From Muribaculaceae bacterium (GTDB lineage Bacteria > Bacteroidota > Bacteroidia > Bacteroidales > Muribaculaceae), in NCBI GenBank assembly GCA_009775365.1, contig VSPM01000046.1, positions 1 to 21,662 on the forward strand: DNA of 21,662 nt, given 5' to 3'. A model generated the notes under the pieces. The model saw only the letters and a list, made by a program, of their open reading frames with translations. It searched no databases and was not told where the DNA came from. How positions within the stretch are numbered: position 1 is the stretch's first letter; every line of letters begins with the position of its first letter. Positions 1-6,351 of this stretch are shown one piece after another. The position numbers were made by a program, and so were the translations under genes.

Positions 1-207
1 CTGATATACATTAGTGATTCTGTGTAATAGAACAATGTTGAAAAACATGGTAAAATCCAACTCAAAAATTAGCGATTAAATTTAGAATATTTTACTGATA
101 TATAAAATGTTACAACTATAAAAAGAACATAAAAGCTGGAACATTTTACTGAACACCCTAGTAAATAAATAAGAAAGATTCAATTCTTATTGATTAAAAG
201 TTTATAT

Positions 208-244
208 CAGTGCCTCGGCTTGTCATCGACTTGCCGAGGCACTG
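208..244. terminator. Hairpin, possible terminator at left edge
   Basis: A perfect 12-bp inverted repeat (arms 208-219 and 233-244, CAGTGCCTCGGC and its complement) with a 13-base loop. No clear T-run follows on either strand, so intrinsic termination is uncertain. It could end a gene lying left of the window on the + strand, or back up the hairpin at 306-345. The surrounding 1-371 is AT-rich and I see no gene in it. Confidence 0.4.
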
Positions 245-305
245 TCTTAAGCGATTGTTGATTAAAATACCGAATTTAATAATTCAGATATTTAGACGGA
301 TTATG

Positions 306-345
306 AAAACGCCGCAAACCAACAACAATTGGCATGCGGCGTTTT
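306..345 (-). terminator. Rho-independent terminator of the lipoprotein gene
   Basis: An 11-bp perfect stem (306-316 with 335-345) around an 18-base loop. Read leftward, it begins 26 bases past the stop codon of the lipoprotein gene and its closing arm ends in TTTT. The placement and GC-rich stem core fit an intrinsic terminator. Confidence 0.7.
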
Positions 346-371
346 GAAAGATAACATGTGTTATCTGGTAA

Positions 372-839
372 CTATTTCGCTTGTAATCTTACTGTCTGGG
401 AATAGGTGCCAATCTCAGGGGCGTCTGCAGGAAGTGATTCTTTGTTGTCAACTATTTTCACAGGGAAATTGACAGCGGCTGATGTAATAGACTTGTCAAC
501 CTGTAGAATAGTGGCTGTCAGCGACAATGTGTGTGTGCCGCTGTCTATTCCGGTTGTAAGAATTGAGCAGTTGAAAGGATGCTCTATCGACCCGAATACA
601 GGATAGCCGTCAAAGAAATATCTTACGCCCGTAACAGTTGCCGCCTGATTTGTAAGCGACTTTACATTCACTCCATCTATTTTGATTGTGTCGCCCTGCA
701 CGGCATAATAATCTCCTTCAGATAAAGTTACACCGCTGAGTGTGAGCGTGAGGTCAACCTGAGCCATATCATCGTCATCATCGCACGATGCGAAAAATGC
801 GAGAGGCAAAACAAACAAAAGGTAAAATAATTTTTTCAT
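372..839 (-). CDS. Surface-exposed lipoprotein with an Ig-like domain
   Basis: A 155-aa protein of unknown role. Residues 1-18 form a lipoprotein signal peptide (KK, then a hydrophobic core ending FFAS), with the lipidated Cys at 19. Five Asp residues (20-24) follow directly. In Bacteroidota an acidic run just after the lipid-bearing Cys is the known signal that sends lipoproteins to the outer face of the outer membrane, so I infer cell-surface display. Residues about 27-130 read as a beta-rich Ig-like fold: the pattern VRYFFDG, then PF, then TTGIDSGTHTLSLTA matches the bacterial Ig-like module in which a 'DG' strand is followed by a 'G.HTL..TA' strand. No catalytic motif is visible. The gene stands alone, with about 200 bases of AT-rich sequence upstream and its own terminator. 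It may be a binding or adhesion accessory protein. The family is not recognised precisely. Confidence 0.75.
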   Translation of the reverse strand: MKKLFYLLFVLPLAFFASCDDDDDMAQVDLTLTLSGVTLSEGDYYAVQGDTIKIDGVNVKSLTNQAATVTGVRYFFDGYPVFGSIEHPFNCSILTTGIDSGTHTLSLTATILQVDKSITSAAVNFPVKIVDNKESLPADAPEIGTYSQTVRLQAK

Positions 840-1043
840 GACAACCTTCTTTTTTTGTGTTAAATTTAGTTTTGATTTTTAACATCTGATTATTACAATT
901 CAATAAAACATATGTATATTGAAAAGTATTCTACTTAATAACGCTTAAAAACGTTAATTGTTGAAAGAGCTGATAAAATCTGACAGCGCATAATGCTCCA
1001 TTTCTTGTGAATGGTTCTTTGCAATTAAATTATATTGTAAGTA

Positions 1044-1080
1044 ATGCGTCGGCCGTTAAATCAATTAACAGCCGACGCAT
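1044..1080 (-). terminator. Terminator downstream of the DUF1015 gene
   Basis: A 10-bp perfect stem (ATGCGTCGGC at 1044-1053 with its complement at 1071-1080). The loop can pair further (GTTAA at 1055-1059 with TTAAC at 1065-1069). It lies 40 bases past the DUF1015 stop on the leftward strand. The trailing sequence is AT-rich but has no continuous T-run. The 840-1043 stretch to its left, upstream of the lipoprotein gene, holds no gene I can see. Confidence 0.6.
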
Positions 1081-1120
1081 CCTTAGTTTCGTTTATAAAA
1101 ACGTGTCTTTGTGACTTTGA

Positions 1121-2365
1121 TTAGTCGAGTTTGTGAATAACGAGGCCGGAACGGAGCTTCGGTTCAAACCAAGTAGTTTTGGGAGGCATGATGTTGCCGC
1201 TGTCGGCAATGTCGATGAGCTGGCCCATTGTTACAGGATAAAGAGCCAGAGCCATCTTCATTTCGCCGCTGTCAACCCTTCTCTTGAGTTCGCCGAGACC
1301 TCTGATTCCGCCTACGAAGTCGATTCTCTTATCGCTGCGAAGGTCAGTTATTCCAAGAATATCGCGAAGGATAAGGTCAGAAGAAACAGTCACGTCAAGA
1401 ACGCCAATCGGGTCGTTGTCATTATAAGTGCCGGGTTTGGCTGTGAGAGAATACCACTTGCCACCCATATAGAGGGCAAAATTGTGGAGGGCTGCAGGCT
1501 TGTAGATTTCTTCTCCCTTTTCTTCAACTACGAAATTTTCTCTCAGTTTGTTGAGGAACTCTTCTTCTGTGAGGCCATTGAGATCCTTCACAACGCGGTT
1601 GTAGTCAATGATTTTGAGGTGAGAAGCGGGGAATGCAACAGCGAGGAAGTAATTATATTCTTCGTCTCCCTTATGGTTGGGATTATTTTTAGCTTTTTCA
1701 GCACCAACGAGAGCTGCGGCTGCAGAACGATGATGTCCGTCTGCTATATACAGATTTGGAATCTTGCCGAATTCTTCTGTTATTTTAGCAATAGTTGCAT
1801 CGTCTGTTATTTTCCAGAGAGTATGGCCAAAGCCGTCAGGAGCCACGAAGTCATACTCCGGCTCGTTTGCAGTCACTTTGCGGATTATCTCTTCAAGCGG
1901 TTCATTATCGGGGAATGCAAAGAACACCGGCTCGATATTGGCATTGTTAATGCGCACATGCTTCATGCGGTCTTCCTCCTTGTCGCGGCGAGTGAGCTCA
2001 TGCTTTTTGATTCTGCCTTCCATGTAGTCATTTACCCAGGCAGCGACCACGAAGCCATATTGAGTGCGGCCATCCATGGTCTGTGCATAGATATAGTAAT
2101 TGTCTTTATCGTCCTGCACGAGCCAGCCTTCTTCCTGGAATTTCTTGAAATTCTCTACGGCTTTGTCGTATACTTTGGGGTCATGTTCATCAGTGCCGGG
2201 TTCGAAATCAATTTCGGGTTTGATGATGTGGTAGAGCGATTTGGGATTTCCTTCAGCTTCTTTGCGAGCTTCTTCGCTGTTGAGCACGTCATAAGGGCGT
2301 GACACTACTTCTTCAACAAGCTCACGTGGGGGACGCACCCCGCGGAAAGGTTTTACTTTTGCCAT
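1121..2365 (-). CDS. DUF1015 family protein
   Basis: A 414-aa cytosolic protein of the DUF1015 family, biochemical function unproven. I start it at the ATG at 2365 (MAKVKPFRG), because the open frame further upstream runs into the Fur-family gene and family members begin with this type of sequence. Conserved-looking blocks: RPYDV (23-27), a charged block KKHELTRRDKEEDR (120-133), YIADGHHRSAAA (206-217), and MPPKTTWFEPKLRSG near the C-terminus (393-407). There is no signal peptide or membrane segment. DGHHR resembles the phosphoryl-transfer or nucleotide-binding motif of the ParB/sulfiredoxin/SerK superfamily. From memory, DUF1015 genes in other Bacteroidota sit next to serA and serC, which would point to serine metabolism; those genes are absent here. 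It follows the Fur-family gene by 77 bases on the same strand and may share its transcript. I see no clear consensus promoter of its own. Confidence 0.85.
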   Translation of the reverse strand: MAKVKPFRGVRPPRELVEEVVSRPYDVLNSEEARKEAEGNPKSLYHIIKPEIDFEPGTDEHDPKVYDKAVENFKKFQEEGWLVQDDKDNYYIYAQTMDGRTQYGFVVAAWVNDYMEGRIKKHELTRRDKEEDRMKHVRINNANIEPVFFAFPDNEPLEEIIRKVTANEPEYDFVAPDGFGHTLWKITDDATIAKITEEFGKIPNLYIADGHHRSAAAALVGAEKAKNNPNHKGDEEYNYFLAVAFPASHLKIIDYNRVVKDLNGLTEEEFLNKLRENFVVEEKGEEIYKPAALHNFALYMGGKWYSLTAKPGTYNDNDPIGVLDVTVSSDLILRDILGITDLRSDKRIDFVGGIRGLGELKRRVDSGEMKMALALYPVTMGQLIDIADSGNIMPPKTTWFEPKLRSGLVIHKLD

Positions 2366-2442
2366 GGTTATAAATTTAAGATAATAATTTGTGTTTGTTT
2401 TAAGTTGTATATTGTATTGTCTTAACAATTGACATTCACAAG

Positions 2443-2928
2443 TCAGGGATTTTTGTCGGCAATGTAATTGCCATGACTCTCCCTTTTGTTTTGTTCTTCG
2501 CATTTTGAACATATGCCGTAGATACATGTCGACACATATGTGGCATAGAAATCTCTGAAACTCATCGACGCCAGACGGTGGTCAATCTCTTCAAGTTCTA
2601 TTTCCTTTATTTCTCCACATTGTGTGCAGATCAGGTGGCTATGAGTTTTTTCGGCAAGCTCATATCGAGCCTGATGAGTGTCGAAAAGTAATTTTCGAAT
2701 AACTCCTCCTGCGCATAATAGTTCAAGAGTGTTGTAAACCGTTGCCTTGCTCACATGATATCCCCTTGCCTCCAGGCTTTTATAGAGTGTGTCAACATCA
2801 AAATGTCCTTTACATTCCAATGCACAATGAAGAATCTCAAAACGTTCAGGAGTCTTCCTGAGACCTTTTGTCTTTAGAAAAGATAAGAACTTTTCTTCCT
2901 CTGCCTCTATTGGGGTTATGTTTTGCAT
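2443..2928 (-). CDS. Fur-family metal-dependent repressor
   Basis: A 161-aa transcription factor of the Fur/PerR/Zur family. The winged helix occupies about 15-82, with recognition-helix sequence KATVYNTLELL (61-71). The dimerisation half carries two CxxC pairs (C101/C104 and C140/C143) expected to hold structural zinc. Probable regulatory-metal ligands by family alignment are H42, E90, H96, H98 and E109; Glu, not Asp, occupies the two acidic positions, which is more Fur-like than PerR-like. I chose the ATG at 2928 because a consensus promoter (2973-3004, leftward) overlaps the longer frame, so the upstream start at 3003 cannot be translated from it. The gene diverges from rubredoxin and precedes the DUF1015 gene. 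A 6-7-6 inverted repeat at 2945-2963 in its leader could be an autoregulatory site. Whether it senses iron, zinc, manganese or peroxide cannot be settled here. Confidence 0.9.
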   Translation of the reverse strand: MQNITPIEAEEEKFLSFLKTKGLRKTPERFEILHCALECKGHFDVDTLYKSLEARGYHVSKATVYNTLELLCAGGVIRKLLFDTHQARYELAEKTHSHLICTQCGEIKEIELEEIDHRLASMSFRDFYATYVSTCIYGICSKCEEQNKRESHGNYIADKNP

Positions 2929-2944
2929 GGTTTGATTCGGTTCA

Positions 2945-2963
2945 TTTGCCTTCACGGGGCAAA
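2945..2963. promoter_or_regulatory. Inverted repeat in the leader of the Fur-family gene
   Basis: TTTGCC (2945-2950) and GGCAAA (2958-2963) form a perfect 6-bp dyad separated by 7 bases. It sits between the predicted transcription start (about 2966) and the ATG at 2928. It could be an operator or a small mRNA hairpin. It does not match the classical Fur or PerR box, so the assignment is weak. Confidence 0.3.
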
Positions 2964-2972
2964 GAACAAGTG

Positions 2973-3004
2973 CAAAGATACGTAGAGAGGGCGAAAAATG
3001 CAAA
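2973..3004 (-). promoter_or_regulatory. Consensus Bacteroidota promoter of the Fur-family gene
   Basis: Read leftward: TTTG (3001-3004), a 20-base spacer, then TATCTTTG (2973-2980). This is a perfect fit to the TTTG / TAnnTTTG consensus of the primary sigma factor in this phylum. It predicts a start near 2966 and a leader of roughly 40 bases, and it decides the start codon at 2928. Confidence 0.8.
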
Positions 3005-3042
3005 TAATAAATAAAAAAATAACGCGTAGAACACTTCTTATG

Positions 3043-3075
3043 CTTGTGGTGTTATTATTTATGTGAGTATTTTAG
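3043..3075 (+). promoter_or_regulatory. Probable rubredoxin promoter
   Basis: CTTG (3043-3046), a 21-base spacer, then TATTTTAG (3068-3075), each one base away from the phylum consensus. It would give a leader of about 35 bases before the ATG at 3116. It lies back to back with the Fur-family promoter. Confidence 0.45.
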
Positions 3076-3115
3076 CTCCGCTTAACATGTAAATTATATT
3101 ATAAATCTTAAAACT

Positions 3116-3283
3116 ATGAAGAAGTATAGATGTGAAGTATGTGACTGGATTTATGATCCGGCTGTAGGTGATCCTGACGGAGGAATCGCCCCTGGCACAC
3201 CCTTTGAGGAACTTCCGGATGATTGGAAATGCCCTGTGTGTGGTGTAGGTAAAGAAGATTTTGTGGAAGAGCCGGATCTTTGA
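3116..3283 (+). CDS. Rubredoxin
   Basis: A 55-aa one-iron electron-transfer protein. It has the classic pair of iron-binding knuckles, C6-x2-C9 and C39-x2-C42. Between them lies the hallmark run of aromatic and Gly/Pro residues: IYDP, GDP, GGIAPGT, FEELPDDW. The length matches the family (about 52-55 aa). Rubredoxins carry single electrons in anaerobes, often to rubrerythrin or superoxide reductase during oxygen or peroxide stress. No such partner gene is nearby, so its redox partners must be encoded elsewhere. It is transcribed divergently from the Fur-family gene and followed by its own hairpin terminator (3336-3373), so it is probably monocistronic. Possible control by the neighbouring repressor is an inference from divergence only. 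A larger frame on the opposite strand covers the same bases but resembles nothing. Confidence 0.97.
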   Translation: MKKYRCEVCDWIYDPAVGDPDGGIAPGTPFEELPDDWKCPVCGVGKEDFVEEPDL

Positions 3284-3335
3284 GGTTACAAAACACTGTC
3301 AGGCTTGACGTAGCAGCCATGTTCGTCAGGTTTAA

Positions 3336-3373
3336 TTTAAGGTGCGAAACTGTCATAAGTGGCGCACCTTAAA
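3336..3373 (+). terminator. Terminator after rubredoxin
   Basis: An 11-bp perfect stem (TTTAAGGTGCG at 3336-3346 with its complement at 3363-3373) and a 16-base loop. A T-rich tract (CTTTTTATT) begins about 8 bases after the stem. It lies 52 bases past the rubredoxin stop. Confidence 0.6.
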
Positions 3374-3460
3374 CGTATGTTGCTTTTTATTCTTAATTAT
3401 ATGTATATTTTTCAATAGCTGTGATATCCTGACATTATGAAAAGATTGTAGGGTTACTAA

Positions 3461-3492
3461 TTTGTTCATTTTATTAATTTATATTAATTTTG
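3461..3492 (+). promoter_or_regulatory. Consensus promoter of the EamA transporter gene
   Basis: TTTG (3461-3464), exactly 20 bases, then TAATTTTG (3485-3492): a perfect fit to the Bacteroidota consensus. The predicted start near 3498 leaves a leader of about 37 bases before the ATG at 3535. Confidence 0.8.
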
Positions 3493-3534
3493 CCATTATA
3501 ATTCAACCTTGAACTAATACATCTAATAATACAT

Positions 3535-4449
3535 ATGACAAAATTATTACGGCCTTCCCGCTCTAAATATCTGACGGTGTTTGCACATTTGGGGGCTTTG
3601 CTCACTATGGGTGCATGGGGAACATCTTTTCTTAGTACAAAAGTCCTCATGATTGACGGAGGTTTTACTCCGGTTGAAATGTTTGTGTATCGTTTTGCAG
3701 CGGCATATTTGCTTTTGTTGCTTTTTACATTAAAAAAAATATTATCTAATAATTGGAAAGATGAGTTACAATTGCTTGTGTGTGGCATGTGTGCGGGTTC
3801 GTTATATTTTATAACCGAAAATTATGCGCTGAAATATACTACAACCGGAAATGTTTCATTGCTGGCATCGATTTCTCCGATTTTCACCACTGTTCTCATG
3901 GCTGTAATTTACAAAATGCGCCTGCGAATGGGTGTGATTCTCGGATCGATAATCGCATTCGCCGGTGTGGCTTGTATTATTTTCAGCACAGGAGAAGGTT
4001 TTGAAATCAGGCCTACCGGTGACCTTTTGGCATTGAGCGCGGCAATGTCGTGGGCTATATACACTATCGCTGTGAAAAGGCTTAGCCCGATTTACAGTTC
4101 GTTGTTCATAACAAGAAAGCTATTCTTTTATGGAGTAGTGACCGCATTGCCGTTGCTGATTATGCAGCAGGCACCTATGCACATTGCCGCTTTGTTTGAT
4201 TTCAGCAGACCGCAATTTGGATTTAACTTTTTGTTCCTGGTGATGTTCTGTTCTGTGTTTGCTTATCTAATATGGAACGAGGTCATGAAGATTTTGGGAC
4301 AGGTCACTGCAAACAATTATCTTTATCTTCAGCCATTGGTGACAATGGTGGCGGCATATTTCATTCTTGGGGAAGACATTATGTTGCTCGGATATGTCGG
4401 GTGTGTATTGATTGTGGGCGGACTTATTATTTCAGATAAAATGAAATAA
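3535..4449 (+). CDS. EamA/DMT-family transporter
   Basis: A 304-aa inner-membrane protein of the drug/metabolite transporter superfamily, with about ten hydrophobic helices in two EamA repeats (about 15-150 and 163-299). Repeat 1 begins with GAWGTSFLSTK (26-36) and ends with the family-typical stretch around TTTGNVSLLASISPIF (102-117). Repeat 2 ends with the matching stretch around QVTANNYLYLQPLVT (256-270) and FILGE (276-280). The length is normal for the family. Members export amino acids, nucleosides or other small metabolites; the substrate cannot be read from sequence. The ATG at 3535 is well placed after a consensus promoter. The next gene on the strand is a phosphatase 110 bases downstream, with neither a strong terminator nor a clear promoter between them, so co-transcription is possible. 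Confidence 0.9.
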   Translation: MTKLLRPSRSKYLTVFAHLGALLTMGAWGTSFLSTKVLMIDGGFTPVEMFVYRFAAAYLLLLLFTLKKILSNNWKDELQLLVCGMCAGSLYFITENYALKYTTTGNVSLLASISPIFTTVLMAVIYKMRLRMGVILGSIIAFAGVACIIFSTGEGFEIRPTGDLLALSAAMSWAIYTIAVKRLSPIYSSLFITRKLFFYGVVTALPLLIMQQAPMHIAALFDFSRPQFGFNFLFLVMFCSVFAYLIWNEVMKILGQVTANNYLYLQPLVTMVAAYFILGEDIMLLGYVGCVLIVGGLIISDKMK

Positions 4450-4559
4450 ACAAGATAAGACATTGTTATATTATTATAGGACGTAGGATTAACACTATCT
4501 TATGCCCTTTTTATTATCCGTTTTTATTAAAAAGCAAACCAGATCTAAAGAATTATATT

Positions 4560-5330
4560 ATGTTGTCTTGCGAATTTCTGCTCTCTTCGGCAATTGAAAT
4601 GGCTCGCGCCGCAGGTGATGTGCAACTTGAATATTTCAGGAGCAAATCATTAACGATCGGCATTAAGCAAAACGAAAGCGATGTTGTGACAGCTGCCGAT
4701 AAGGCATCTGAAAAACTTATTATTGATTGTATCCATGAAAAATTTCCCGAACATGGCATAATCTCTGAGGAATCGGGGCCTGATCATTCCGAAAGAGAAT
4801 GGAGATGGGTGATAGATCCGCTCGACGGGACCACAAATTTCAGTCAGGGTCTTCCGGTGTTCAGTGTGTCGATAGCGGTAGAACATAATGGCGAATCAGT
4901 GGTAGGTGTGGTGTATGCGCCATATCTTGGCGAACTGTTTCATGCCATAAAAGGGGGAGGCGCATTCCTTAACGGAAAACCTATTTGCTGCTCTTCAAAG
5001 CAGCGGATGTCAGAAGCTGTGGTAGCCACGGGCATGCCATACGACAAGATGTCAAATCCGGATAACAATCTTAGAGAAGTGGCAAAAATAGCTCCGCTTG
5101 TTAGAGGTATAAGGCGCTATGGTTCTGCTGCGATAGATCTTTCTTATGTAGGAGCCGGCTTTTTGGATGCTTACTGGGAACTTAATCTAAATCGTTGGGA
5201 TGTGGCAGCAGGATGTCTGATTGCAAAAGAGGCCGGAGCTGAGATTTATAATATTAGGGAAAACCGCAATTTCTCTATTATGGCAGCTTGTCCCGGGCTT
5301 GTAGAGGATATGAAAAGGCTTTTGCTATAA
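4560..5330 (+). CDS. Inositol monophosphatase family protein
   Basis: A 256-aa cytosolic Mg2+-dependent phosphomonoesterase of the IMPase/SuhB/CysQ superfamily. The metal and catalytic motifs are intact: E70-E71 in IISEESG, the signature WVIDPLDGTTNF (83-94) with D86, D89, G90 and T91, and the second signature LNRWDVAAGCLIAKEAGAEI (210-229) with D214. The length (about 260) is normal. Substrates in the family include myo-inositol 1-phosphate, histidinol phosphate, 3'-phosphoadenosine 5'-phosphate and fructose 1,6-bisphosphate. The overall look is IMPase/SuhB-like rather than CysQ-like, but I would not fix the substrate. It lies 110 bases after the EamA gene and converges on the AraC-family gene. 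The 63-base gap between the two stops has only short imperfect dyads and no recognisable terminator. Confidence 0.9.
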   Translation: MLSCEFLLSSAIEMARAAGDVQLEYFRSKSLTIGIKQNESDVVTAADKASEKLIIDCIHEKFPEHGIISEESGPDHSEREWRWVIDPLDGTTNFSQGLPVFSVSIAVEHNGESVVGVVYAPYLGELFHAIKGGGAFLNGKPICCSSKQRMSEAVVATGMPYDKMSNPDNNLREVAKIAPLVRGIRRYGSAAIDLSYVGAGFLDAYWELNLNRWDVAAGCLIAKEAGAEIYNIRENRNFSIMAACPGLVEDMKRLLL

Positions 5331-5393
5331 GTCTTCATTCTCCTGCATTAACAATTTCTGAGGAAGGGAGCCTATGTGCAAATTATCATAGAT

Positions 5394-6257
5394 CTATGAA
5401 TTGCGAAACTCTTTCGGCGACATCCCCACGTTCTTTTTAAAATATTTTCCAAAAAATGATTGTGACGGAAAATTAAGTTCGTCTGAAATTTGCTGAATAT
5501 TCAGATTAGATGCCTTTAGCATCACTTTGGCTTCGAGCACAACATACCGTTCAATCCATTCTACAGCGGTAAAGCCGGTGAGATTTTTCATAGTGCGCGA
5601 GAGATGTTTAGGAGTCAAATCAAGTTTCTCTGCATAAAATTTGAGAAACCTTTCTTTTTTGAAATGTTTCTGAACAAGATTCAGAAATCTTTCAGGCACT
5701 CTATTGTGCCCTATTGGATAATTCTCCATTAGAGGCATATAGCATTTGTAAGCGCATTCATAGAAAAATGATGAAAGTGCAAGTGTCATTGCCTGATATC
5801 CGAATGGATTCGATGTGTCGGAAAATATGCGGGATATTCTGGAGTAAAGATTCTCGTAATCTTTTAACTGATTAGGGTGTATATAGACAACCTGGTGACG
5901 CAAGGCTGTGGAATACACTCTGCAATCTTGCAATAACAAGAAAAGATTGTCGCTAAATCTTTTTGACATAACAATGAATGAAGCTTCGAAATCGTCGCTT
6001 ACATATCTGAGTTGCAGAATCTGTGAACTGCGAATATTGACAATGCCAGGAGAAGATATGTGGTGTGAAATCAGATTTATGTCGGCTATGCAGCTCCCAT
6101 TTTTTACGAGCACCGACACATTTGATGTGAATTTCACCGGAGTTGAAATGTCGGGGAGCATAGCCTTGTTGAATTGTTCCAGCACCCAAAAGTCTGTGCT
6201 TAGAATATTGGATACTTTTTCCGGCAGATTCAAATCATATTTAAGTCCGATTTCCAT
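5394..6257 (-). CDS. AraC-family transcriptional regulator
   Basis: A 287-aa regulator. The C-terminal DNA-binding domain (about 187-286) has both AraC helix-turn-helix units: one around LKFYAEKLDLTPKHLSRTMK (205-224), the other around IQQISDELNFPSQSFFGKYF (254-273), closing with the family signature GMSPKEFR (278-285). The N-terminal 180 residues resemble the cupin-like effector domain of this family, with a motif-poor beta-rich stretch (40-100); the ligand is unknown. It is the second gene of a leftward pair, 94 bases after the nitroreductase, with a GC-rich hairpin (6275-6304) just before its start and no clear promoter of its own. Pairing suggests it may control the nitroreductase, but regulator-target adjacency alone is weak evidence. 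Confidence 0.9.
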   Translation of the reverse strand: MEIGLKYDLNLPEKVSNILSTDFWVLEQFNKAMLPDISTPVKFTSNVSVLVKNGSCIADINLISHHISSPGIVNIRSSQILQLRYVSDDFEASFIVMSKRFSDNLFLLLQDCRVYSTALRHQVVYIHPNQLKDYENLYSRISRIFSDTSNPFGYQAMTLALSSFFYECAYKCYMPLMENYPIGHNRVPERFLNLVQKHFKKERFLKFYAEKLDLTPKHLSRTMKNLTGFTAVEWIERYVVLEAKVMLKASNLNIQQISDELNFPSQSFFGKYFKKNVGMSPKEFRNS

Positions 6258-6274
6258 AATAATTCAGATTTTTC

Positions 6275-6304
6275 AGGGCAGGGAAGCAGTTGCGCCCCTG
6301 CCCT
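6275..6304 (-). other. GC-rich hairpin between nitroreductase and araC-type gene
   Basis: A 9-bp perfect stem (AGGGCAGGG at 6275-6283 with its complement at 6296-6304) whose loop can add a GCA/TGC pairing. It lies 48 bases past the nitroreductase stop and only 17 bases ahead of the regulator start. No T-run follows leftward, so it is not a standard terminator. Attenuation or mRNA processing between the two genes is possible. Confidence 0.5.
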
Positions 6305-6351
6305 ATTTGTAATAATATTTAAAGAAGAGCAATGATTACATAAATCTGATT

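Noticed and set aside
86..152. Imperfect 13-base direct repeat (86-98 and 140-152, AAyATTTTACTGA)
   Set aside because: Only two copies, in very AT-rich sequence with no gene or mobile-element signs nearby; best treated as chance.
1133..2302. Long + strand open frame of 389 codons opposite the DUF1015 gene
   Set aside because: It mirrors the real gene in antisense, has no recognisable motif, is rich in Cys/Phe/Ile runs expected from reverse-complemented coding sequence, and has no promoter; the minus frame has clear family motifs.
2366..2527. 54-residue N-terminal extension of the DUF1015 protein
   Set aside because: It overlaps the end of the Fur-family gene and has no family-like sequence; the ATG at 2365 gives the expected N-terminus.
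3114..3356. Minus-strand frame of 80 codons over rubredoxin
   Set aside because: Antisense of a clear rubredoxin; no likeness to any family.
5387..5398. 12-bp palindrome CATAGATCTATG at the end of the AraC-family gene
   Set aside because: It overlaps the stop codon, is AT-rich and has no T-run; likely chance, and not convincing as a terminator for the convergent genes.
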